Source of the DNA: an uncultured Dialister sp.
GTDB lineage: Bacteria > Bacillota > Negativicutes > Veillonellales > Dialisteraceae
Assembly (NCBI RefSeq): GCF_900541605.1
Contig: NZ_UQKJ01000118.1
Coordinates: 1 to 5,625 of the forward strand
Direction: 5' to 3'
Length of the DNA: 5,625 bases
The notes beneath the pieces are model-generated. The model did not search any database. It had not been told where the DNA came from and saw nothing but the letters and a program-made list of their open reading frames with translations. Positions 1-4,485 of this stretch are shown piece after piece; within the stretch, counting starts at the first letter, position 1; each line of letters opens with the position of its first letter. The position numbers and the translations under genes are program-made.

Positions 1-87
1 CCGCTTCAACGAGCGCAGCGACGTTGAAGCCACCACCCGGTTGGCGAGCGAAGCGGTGCCCGACCCACAACCCTTATGCCCCATTCA
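1..87 (-). repeat. Hairpin-rich intergenic repeat, copy 1 (cut by window edge)
   Basis: This copy contains an 8-bp stem, GCTTCAAC (3-10) against GTTGAAGC (23-30), closing a 12-base loop that begins GAGCGCAGCGA. It is followed by the spacer CCACCACCCGG, a second weaker hairpin-like segment around 43-60 with the related core GAGCGAAGCG, and an end segment, CCCTTATGCCCCATTCAC, near 70-87. The same loop, spacer and end motif recur at 4406-4457, and the end motif recurs in opposite orientation at 5505-5520, so this is one member of a dispersed family. It lies beyond the terminator of the liv operon. No protein-coding signal is convincing here. The left limit is unknown because the element runs off the window. 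Confidence 0.6.
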
Positions 88-166
88 CCCCGTTTGGGCT
101 GCTCGCCAACTGCAGCCCCCCAACAGCTCGCAATACTGAAATTGGCAGTAACTGCATCATTTTACC
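88..166. other. Intergenic stretch with a short hairpin, otherwise unassigned
   Basis: The only structure I see is a 7-bp inverted repeat, GGGCTGC (96-102) with GCAGCCC (112-118), separated by 9 bases. A shorter GCAG/CTGC palindrome lies near 145-155. Neither is followed by a clear T-run on either strand. I find no gene, tRNA or promoter here. Confidence 0.3.
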
Positions 167-197
167 AAAAGAGAAAAGGGACAGATTTCTCTGTCCC
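167..197 (-). terminator. Rho-independent terminator of the liv operon
   Basis: On the minus strand an 8-bp stem, GGGACAGA with TCTGTCCC (178-185 and 190-197), closes a GAAA tetraloop. It is followed at once by the T-rich tract TTTTCTCTTTT (177-167). It begins 44 bases after the livF stop codon and no further gene follows in this direction, so it probably ends the livHMGF transcript. A separate weak 6-bp hairpin, ACAACC/GGTTGT (216-232), sits between the stop codon and the terminator. Confidence 0.88.
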
Positions 198-240
198 CTT
201 TCCCCGGATCGTGTTACAACCTGAACGGTTGTTATATTGG

Positions 241-960
241 TCACTGTTTCTTCTTGCCGCCCAGATATGCCGCCATGACATCCGGGTTGTTTGCCACTTC
301 CTGCGCCGGTCCTTCCATGACGATTTTCCCTGTCTCCATGACATAGGCATAATCGGCAATCTGGAGAGCTTTACGCGCATTCTGTTCTACAAGAAGAACA
401 GTAGTACCCATTTTGTTGATATCCCTGATAACATCAAAGATCTGCTGCACCACCAGGGGAGCAAGCCCCATGGATGGTTCATCGAGAAGCATGACTTCCG
501 GCTTTGCCATGACTGCACGGCCAATGGCCAGCATCTGCTGTTCGCCGCCGGAAAGGGTGCCGCCGAACTGGTTCTGCCTTTCGAAAAGTCTGGGAAACCG
601 TTCGAAAACCTTCGCCAGGTCTTCTTTGATTCCTTCCGGATCCTTTCTCTGATAAGCACCCATTTCAAGATTTTCACGGACCGACATGTTCTGGAGGATC
701 TGACGGCCTTCCGGAACAAGAACGACCCCTTTTCTTACGATATTATGGGGTTTCAGTCCCACAATGGACTCCCCTTTGAACAGGACATCCCCGGCCACGG
801 GCTTCATGATGCCCATGATGGTTTTCATGGTGGTCGATTTACCGGCACCGTTCGCACCGATAAGGGTAACGATTTTGCCTTCCGGAACGGAAAGGTTGAT
901 GCCTTTCAGGGCTTTAATGTTGCCATAAGCGGCTTCTACGTTTTTCAGTTCAAGCAGCAT
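241..960 (-). CDS. livF: LivF: ATP-binding subunit of branched-chain amino acid ABC importer
   Basis: This is a cytoplasmic ATPase subunit of a HAAT-family importer, 239 residues, a normal length for LivF. Visible motifs are Walker A GANGAGKST (35-43), the Q-loop in VPEGRQ (82-87), the ABC signature LSGGE (136-140), Walker B VMLLDE (156-161) and D-loop SMGL (163-166). The position of the usual H-switch histidine reads VEQN (191-194) instead of EHD. That is a recognised trait of LivF and distinguishes it from its partner LivG, suggesting one canonical and one modified ATP site in the heterodimer. The start codon shares its A with the livG TGA stop (TGATG), and an AAGGAGG site lies at 968-974, so translation is probably coupled. 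It is the last gene of the operon and is followed by a terminator. Identity as a LIV-type ATPase is secure; the substrate rests on operon context and the T-box specifiers. Confidence 0.95.
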   Translation of the reverse strand: MLLELKNVEAAYGNIKALKGINLSVPEGKIVTLIGANGAGKSTTMKTIMGIMKPVAGDVLFKGESIVGLKPHNIVRKGVVLVPEGRQILQNMSVRENLEMGAYQRKDPEGIKEDLAKVFERFPRLFERQNQFGGTLSGGEQQMLAIGRAVMAKPEVMLLDEPSMGLAPLVVQQIFDVIRDINKMGTTVLLVEQNARKALQIADYAYVMETGKIVMEGPAQEVANNPDVMAAYLGGKKKQ

Positions 961-1724
961 CAGTCTTCCTCCTTCCCAAGGTAAGCTTCGATAACCTGCG
1001 GGTTGTTCTGTACTTCTTCCGGTACCCCTTCTGCCAGTTTCTTACCGAAATTGACAACCATGACATGGTCGCAGAGGGACATGACAAGGTGCATATCGTG
1101 TTCAATCAGGATAATGGTGGTACCGTACTTTTCACGGATATTATGGATGAGCTCGGTGAGGGCCGCGGTTTCGCTGTCGTTCATGCCGGCTGCCGGTTCA
1201 TCGAGAAGAATCAGCTTCGGCTGGGTCGCCAGGGCCCTGGCAATTTCCAGTTTTCTCTGTTTGCCGTAAGGAAGCTCCGTAGCCAGGCGGTCTGCATCCT
1301 TTTCCAGGCCAACGAACTTCAGGAGTTCCATAGCTTCCTCTCTTGCTTCCCTTTCTTCCTTTTTCTGGGAAGAAGTGCGGAGGAAGCTGGCGAGAAGCCC
1401 CGATTTCAAGCGGTCATGATGGCCGACGAGAATATTTTCTACCACCGTCATACCGGAGAACAGACGGATATTCTGGAATGTACGGGCAATGCCCATGTTG
1501 ATGATCTGGTACGGTTTCTTCCCTTCGATAGACTGGCCGTCAAAGAGGATATCTCCTTCGGTCACCTGGTACACACCGGTAATCAGGTTGAAAATGGTGG
1601 TCTTGCCGGCACCGTTCGGTCCGATGACCCCGAAGATTTCTCCCTTTTCCACGGAGAAGGACATATTGGAAACAGCGGTGAGGCCGCCGAACTGTTTCAC
1701 CACGTTTTTCATTTCGAGAAGCAT
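960..1724 (-). CDS. livG: LivG: ATP-binding subunit of branched-chain amino acid ABC importer
   Basis: This is the second ATPase of the importer, 254 residues, the usual LivG length. Motifs are Walker A GPNGAGKTT (35-43), Q-loop ARTFQN (80-85), Walker B LILLDE (171-176) and H-switch IEHD (207-210). The signature motif reads LPYGKQ (151-156) rather than LSGGQ, which is the known LivG form. A charged, Lys/Glu/Arg-rich stretch (about 118-131) lies in the helical subdomain, and the LivG-typical PAAGMN follows Walker B. LivG should pair with LivF on the cytoplasmic face of LivH/LivM. The start overlaps the livM TAA stop by one base (TAATG), with AAGGAGG at 1734-1740. The 3' end overlaps the livF start by one base. 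No truncation or frameshift is visible. Confidence 0.95.
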   Translation of the reverse strand: MLLEMKNVVKQFGGLTAVSNMSFSVEKGEIFGVIGPNGAGKTTIFNLITGVYQVTEGDILFDGQSIEGKKPYQIINMGIARTFQNIRLFSGMTVVENILVGHHDRLKSGLLASFLRTSSQKKEEREAREEAMELLKFVGLEKDADRLATELPYGKQRKLEIARALATQPKLILLDEPAAGMNDSETAALTELIHNIREKYGTTIILIEHDMHLVMSLCDHVMVVNFGKKLAEGVPEEVQNNPQVIEAYLGKEED

Positions 1725-2686
1725 TACTGGTTTCCTCCTTCCGCAGGAGCTTTCTGCTTTTTGCTGAATTTACGGGAAATCCATTTCATAGCATCGTAGG
1801 AGAGAATGCCATCCGGACGGAATGCCATAAGTGCTACCAACATAAGGCCATAGATCATATCTCTGTATTCAGCCATGGCACGAAGAGATTCCGGAATGAT
1901 GGTAAGCACTGCCGCACCGAGGATAGAGCCCCAAAGTACGTTGCTGCCGCCGAATACGGTGTAAACCAGAATGTCCACCACTTTGCCCCAGGAGAAATCG
2001 GTGGGGCTGATGAAGAAGGTGGCATGGGCATAAAGAGCACCTGCCATACCGGCAAAGAAAGCACTGAAGAGGAATGCGGTCATCTTATAGGCTACCACGT
2101 TGATACCGGTGAGGGATGCAGCGTATTCATCGGCTTTGATAGCCGCCCAGGCACGGCCGATGCGGGAATGTTCGAGGCGGTACCAGAAGAAGACAATGGC
2201 TGCCACGATGATGAGAAGTACAATGTTCATAACCAGCTGGCCACCGGTCTGGGAATCAATTTCCAAAGCGTCCAAAAGGCCAATGTCACTGGCATAGTCA
2301 GCAAGGACGCTGGCCATGGAAGGAATGCCGGAGAAGCCCAGTGCACCGTGGGTGATATCCAGGTTCAATGCAATGACCCGGACCACTTCGCCAAAGCCCA
2401 TGGTGGCAATGGCCAGATACAGACCTTTGAGTCGAATGGTCGGAATACCGATAATTAATGCAATCAGTGTGGCAAAGAGCCCACCAAGGATAATGCCCAC
2501 AGGCATAGGCACGCCGTAGGAAGTAGTCACAATAGCGGATGTGTAAGCCCCGAGACTCATGAAACCTGCATTGCCCAGGGAAAGAATACCAGTGCACACG
2601 GTCATATACACCGTGAGAGCCAGGATAATATTAATGCATACAAAGGTGAAAACCTGCAGGAAGTAGCCATTTAACAGTTCGTCCAT
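1724..2686 (-). CDS. livM: LivM: inner-membrane permease subunit of branched-chain amino acid ABC importer
   Basis: This is a 320-residue, strongly hydrophobic permease of the LivM branch. Most bacterial LivM proteins are about this size; the E. coli protein has an extra N-terminal part missing here. Family landmarks are SLGNAGFMSLGAYTS (36-50), GLYLAIATMGFGEVVR (88-103), the cytoplasmic coupling loop SRIGRAWAAIKADEYAAS (174-191) followed by LTGIN, and FGGSNVLWGSILGA (245-258). The C-terminal tail from about 302 is basic and soluble, with several Lys residues after the last membrane helix. It should form the translocation pore together with LivH, with the coupling loop contacting LivG/LivF. 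Its ATG shares one base with the livH TAA stop, and a GGAGG-type site lies a few bases upstream inside the end of livH. Membrane helices were judged by eye. Confidence 0.94.
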   Translation of the reverse strand: MDELLNGYFLQVFTFVCINIILALTVYMTVCTGILSLGNAGFMSLGAYTSAIVTTSYGVPMPVGIILGGLFATLIALIIGIPTIRLKGLYLAIATMGFGEVVRVIALNLDITHGALGFSGIPSMASVLADYASDIGLLDALEIDSQTGGQLVMNIVLLIIVAAIVFFWYRLEHSRIGRAWAAIKADEYAASLTGINVVAYKMTAFLFSAFFAGMAGALYAHATFFISPTDFSWGKVVDILVYTVFGGSNVLWGSILGAAVLTIIPESLRAMAEYRDMIYGLMLVALMAFRPDGILSYDAMKWISRKFSKKQKAPAEGGNQ

Positions 2687-3567
2687 TACGGTCTGCCTCC
2701 TTTCCCAGCCTTGGAGAACAAGCCTTCAGGGCGAATAAAGAGAATCAGGATGATAATGCCGAATGCTACAGCATCACGGTAGGTGGAGGATCCGTAGGCC
2801 ACGGCAAATACTTCCGCAATGCCCAGGATGAAGCCGCCGGCCATGGCGCCTTCCACGTTGCCCAGGCCCCCCATGATGAGGACTGCCAGACCCTTGAGGC
2901 CCATGGATGTACCCATGGTCGGTTCGATGGCGTTGAAAGACAGGCCGATGAGCACGCCGGCAGCAGCGCCCAGGGCGGAAGCCAGCATAACGGTGAATGT
3001 GATGATACGGCTTGTATTGATACCGAGGAGTCCTGCGGTTTCTGCATTTTCAGAGGTAGCTCTTACGGCTTTGCCGATTTTCGTCTTGTTCAGCATGACC
3101 GTGAGGAGAGCCATGAGAACGACAGCGGTGCCCAGGGAAATAATCTGGATACCGGAAATTTTAAAGATGCCGAAGTCCATGAGACCATTCCCGAAGGTAG
3201 CCGGGAAAGAACGGGTCTGCGGGCCCCACACCATAAGTGCCACACTTTCGAGGAATGTGGACACGCCGATGGTACTGATGAGTGGTGCCAGATGGGTAAC
3301 TTTGCGGCGGCGGAGCGGACGGAGTGCAAAGATTTCCAGTCCATACCCTAAAACCGCACCGCCAATCATGGCGCCGATGAGTGCCGGGAAAATTCCGAAT
3401 CCCGCTTCCGTTACGAGGAGCAGGCCGATGTAAGCGCCGATCATGAAGATGCCGCCATGTGCCATGTTGACGATGTTCAATACGCCGAATACCAGCGTAT
3501 AGCCGATGGCAATGACCGCATAGGCGCTTCCCAGCGTTAAACCGTTGACAAGCTGTTGAAAAAACAC
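2686..3567 (-). CDS. livH: LivH: inner-membrane permease subunit of branched-chain amino acid ABC importer
   Basis: This is the first gene of the operon. From the GTG start it is 293 residues, normal for LivH. The N-terminus FFQQLVNGLTLGSAYAVIAI matches the LivH pattern (pore helix with NGLTLGS), followed by NIVNMAHGGIFMIGAY (31-46). The coupling loop ATSENAETAGLLGIN lies at about 170-184 and the conserved GLKGLAVLIMGGLGNVEGA at about 223-241. I prefer GTG at 3567 because the strong GGAAAGGGGA site (3577-3586) sits 10 bases ahead of it and the family N-terminus begins there. TTG at 3588 would add seven residues but would place the ribosome binding site inside the gene. TTG at 3576 has almost no spacing. 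The stop overlaps livM by one base. Expression is controlled by the tandem T-box leader upstream. No substrate-binding protein gene (livJ/livK) lies between leader and livH. Confidence 0.93.
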   Translation of the reverse strand: MFFQQLVNGLTLGSAYAVIAIGYTLVFGVLNIVNMAHGGIFMIGAYIGLLLVTEAGFGIFPALIGAMIGGAVLGYGLEIFALRPLRRRKVTHLAPLISTIGVSTFLESVALMVWGPQTRSFPATFGNGLMDFGIFKISGIQIISLGTAVVLMALLTVMLNKTKIGKAVRATSENAETAGLLGINTSRIITFTVMLASALGAAAGVLIGLSFNAIEPTMGTSMGLKGLAVLIMGGLGNVEGAMAGGFILGIAEVFAVAYGSSTYRDAVAFGIIILILFIRPEGLFSKAGKGGRP

Positions 3568-3576
3568 GATCTTCAA

Positions 3577-3586
3577 TCCCCTTTCC
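3577..3586 (-). promoter_or_regulatory. Ribosome binding site deciding the livH start
   Basis: The minus strand reads GGAAAGGGGA here, ten bases ahead of the GTG at 3567. The in-frame TTG codons at 3588 and 3576 lie across or too close to this site, which is the main reason for choosing GTG. Confidence 0.65.
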
Positions 3587-3592
3587 AAAATG

Positions 3593-3610
3593 TGAAGGCC
3601 CTTGCCTTCA
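3593..3610 (-). other. Small hairpin just upstream of the livH ribosome binding site
   Basis: On the minus strand TGAAGGC pairs perfectly with GCCTTCA over a 4-base loop, ending six bases before the ribosome binding site. There is no T-run after it, so it is not an intrinsic terminator. It may protect the 5' end or influence initiation; this is inference only. Confidence 0.4.
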
Positions 3611-3637
3611 TTTCTACCTGAAAGAACAAATGGTATT

Positions 3638-3680
3638 AAAAACGCCCCTGCTGCAATCTGGCGTCATTGCAGCAGGGGCG
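3638..3680 (-). terminator. T-box terminator 2 (proximal to livH)
   Basis: A perfect 15-bp stem (3643-3657 with 3666-3680) and an 8-base loop are followed on the minus strand by TTTTT (3642-3638). The 5' arm begins with the CGCCCCTG segment close to T-box sequence 2, as expected for mutually exclusive terminator and antiterminator. It is the last barrier before livH. Confidence 0.92.
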
Positions 3681-3689
3681 AAATGGATT

Positions 3690-3703
3690 CGCGGTACCAC
3701 CCT
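3690..3703 (-). promoter_or_regulatory. T-box sequence 2 (antiterminator 2) lacking an adjacent Stem I
   Basis: The minus strand reads AGGGTGGTACCGCG, the T-box consensus, preceded by GAGTGATAAATAC, the usual GAGTG linker. Only about 45 bases separate it from the tail of terminator 1, which leaves no room for a Stem I of its own. The bulge UGGU fits tRNAs with discriminator A. Confidence 0.9.
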
Positions 3704-3746
3704 GTATTTATCACTCATAGAACGGAGAGTACACCGGAAGGCCCAT

Positions 3747-3781
3747 AAGAAAAGCCCCTATTTCCTTTCGGAAATAGGGGC
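3747..3781 (-). terminator. T-box terminator 1 (distal from livH)
   Basis: A perfect 12-bp stem (3754-3765 with 3770-3781) closed by a GAAA tetraloop is followed on the minus strand by TTTTCTT. It lies directly after T-box sequence 1. Its stem is unrelated in sequence to terminator 2 apart from the shared GCCCCT segment that competes with antiterminator pairing. Confidence 0.92.
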
Positions 3782-3787
3782 GACATG

Positions 3788-3801
3788 CGCGGTACCACCC
3801 T
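3788..3801 (-). promoter_or_regulatory. T-box sequence 1 (antiterminator 1)
   Basis: The minus strand reads AGGGTGGTACCGCG, identical to T-box sequence 2. The tRNA acceptor-pairing bases UGGU lie at 3797-3794. It follows the Ile Stem I and its CGTTACGG segment at normal T-box spacing, so it most simply belongs to the Ile sensor. Confidence 0.9.
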
Positions 3802-3867
3802 ACATTATACTCTGGTGTTCATCAATCCGTAACGTGGATAGGCGCCTTCGTTTACTACGTTCAACGG

Positions 3868-3968
3868 AGGGGCTCACAGGTGATAGTCAATAATGGAATG
3901 TACCGGCTTGCACCATCCGCCGGCTCTCTATGCCATGGACCAATATATCCCTTGTCCCGATCATCGCT
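3868..3968 (-). promoter_or_regulatory. T-box Stem I with isoleucine specifier (AUC)
   Basis: The distal Stem I signature reads AGAGAGCCGGCGG (3929-3917) followed by AAGCCGGTAC (3909-3900). Lower down, 5' CGGG pairs with 3' CCUG, leaving an internal loop with ACAAG on one side and GACUAUCA on the other. The triplet directly before the conserved A is AUC (3884-3882), an Ile codon. The 3' strand continues TGAG, as in the K-turn/GA region of the family. Reading one base earlier (UAU) would break the purine-after-specifier rule, so Ile is the best call. Confidence 0.8.
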
Positions 3969-3977
3969 TTTTATTGC

Positions 3978-3995
3978 CCGTAACGCAGGCTGCGT
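3978..3995 (-). promoter_or_regulatory. Stem III-like remnant between the two Stem I sensors
   Basis: On the minus strand ACGCA pairs with TGCGT (3983-3987 and 3991-3995) and runs into CGTTACGG (3985-3978). The same 8 bases recur at 3834-3827 after the Ile Stem I, in the region where T-boxes have Stem III. A GTAG motif precedes both. No T-box sequence or terminator follows this first copy, so the Leu half keeps Stem I and Stem III but not its own adjacent switch. Confidence 0.6.
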
Positions 3996-4017
3996 CAGAA
4001 GCTACTTGATTCACTCC

Positions 4018-4118
4018 CAAAACTCCCGGGTGAGCTTGCATCCTCTTCCGTACCGGCTTACACCTGCCGCCGGCTCTCTGAAACTTTCTGCCGGATGCTT
4101 ATCCCGATCCTTGCCATT
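4018..4118 (-). promoter_or_regulatory. T-box Stem I with leucine specifier (CUC)
   Basis: The signature AGAGAGCCGGCGG (4079-4067) and AAGCCGGTAC (4059-4050) are the same as in the Ile Stem I. 5' GCATCC pairs with 3' GGATGC above the specifier loop, and CGGG pairs with CCCG below it. The loop strand AAGCUCA contains CUC (4034-4032) directly before the conserved A, a Leu codon. GGAG follows on the 3' side, as expected for the GA/K-turn region. The two Stem I copies are clearly duplicates whose distal parts are conserved while specifier surroundings have diverged. Confidence 0.82.
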
Positions 4119-4139
4119 CGTTCTTTCGTTATGGTTGAT

Positions 4140-4167
4140 ATTATACAGCCTCCATGAAAAAAGTCAA
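4140..4167 (-). promoter_or_regulatory. Sigma-70-type promoter of the livHMGF operon
   Basis: The minus strand has -35 TTGACT (4167-4162), a 16-base spacer and a perfect -10 TATAAT (4145-4140). An AT-rich tract lies just upstream (about 4168-4200), which may act as an UP element. The expected start is near 4132, a few bases before the Leu Stem I. Position and strength fit a constitutive promoter with control left to the T-box. Confidence 0.85.
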
Positions 4168-4230
4168 TAGAAAGTTGGAAATAATTTTGTAAATATGTGG
4201 ATGGCTGACTCTTTCCTCATACGTATGGCT

Positions 4231-4447
4231 GGGGCTAAGGGTGGTAGGGCAGGCAACGCTTTGCTGGCCCGACCAGGTTGTGGCTGCAGACCAAGGCTGA
4301 CACCTTGTCGCACAGGGCATGAGGTAAATTCGCCGCCTTCAGCTGCTATTCAACCTTATGCCCCCGCTTTTTGCAGGGCAGCCGCCTTACAAAAAGCCAC
4401 AACCCGGTGAACGAGCGCAGCGATGTTCACCCACCACCCTTAGCCCC
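4231..4447. repeat. 217-bp nested palindromic repeat element (MITE-like or structured intergenic repeat)
   Basis: A perfect 15-bp inverted repeat bounds the element: GGGGCTAAGGGTGGT (4231-4245) and its complement (4433-4447). Inside is a second perfect 10-bp inverted pair, GGTTGTGGCT (4276-4285) and AGCCACAACC (4395-4404). An inner hairpin, GCTTTTTG/CAAAAAGC (4366-4373 and 4390-4397), is extended by five further pairs. Between outer and inner repeats each arm carries its own hairpin: around 4250-4268 on the left, and GGTGAAC/GTTCACC (4406-4412 and 4425-4431) on the right. The right-arm loop GAGCGCAGCGA is shared with copy 1 at the start of the window. I see no target-site duplication and no transposase. 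Open frames across it are short and look accidental. It separates the macro-domain gene from the liv promoter, and could end the macro-domain transcript, since no classical terminator is visible there. Confidence 0.7.
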
Positions 4448-4485
4448 ATTCACAGGATTGGCCGTCCCATCACAACAATATTACC

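Larger units (their letters stand above)
3638..4132 (-). promoter_or_regulatory. Tandem, possibly nested, T-box riboswitch leader of livHMGF (Leu and Ile)
   Basis: This is a leader of about 500 nt from the predicted transcription start to the last terminator. On the minus strand the parts come in this order: Stem I with specifier CUC (Leu), a Stem III-like hairpin with CGTTACGG, Stem I with specifier AUC (Ile), a second CGTTACGG segment, T-box sequence 1, terminator 1, T-box sequence 2, terminator 2. Both 14-base T-box sequences are perfect matches to AGGGTGGTACCGCG. In the family, uncharged tRNA reads the specifier with its anticodon and pairs its NCCA end with the UGGN bulge, which stabilises the antiterminator. 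Here UGGU fits a discriminator A, as expected for tRNA-Leu and tRNA-Ile. Both amino acids are substrates of LIV transporters, so sensor and target agree. The two-sensors-then-two-switches order is not the usual series of complete T-boxes. Confidence 0.9.

Noticed and set aside
1..87. Possible CRISPR array from the repeated GAGCG-AGCG motifs
   Set aside because: Units are not identical, spacing is irregular, stems vary while loops are conserved, and no cas genes are present. This fits dispersed hairpin repeats.
76..984. A long open frame (302 codons) on the plus strand opposite livF
   Set aside because: It lies antisense to an unmistakable livF and its protein has no family features. Its N-terminal part is translated repeat sequence and it has no ribosome binding site of note.
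3803..3808. TATAAT on the minus strand inside the leader as a second liv promoter
   Set aside because: No -35 box lies at a suitable distance, and the sequence sits in the segment leading into antiterminator 1. A transcript starting here would bypass both sensors.
3630..4170. Open frames on the plus strand across the liv leader
   Set aside because: They are the complement of the T-box RNA, including terminator stems and T-box sequences; RNA structure explains the sequence fully.
4366..4397. GCTTTTTG/CAAAAAGC hairpin as an intrinsic terminator for the macro-domain gene
   Set aside because: The T and A runs lie inside the stem rather than after a GC stem, so it does not have the usual terminator form on either strand. 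It may still end transcription together with neighbouring hairpins, but I cannot support that from the sequence.
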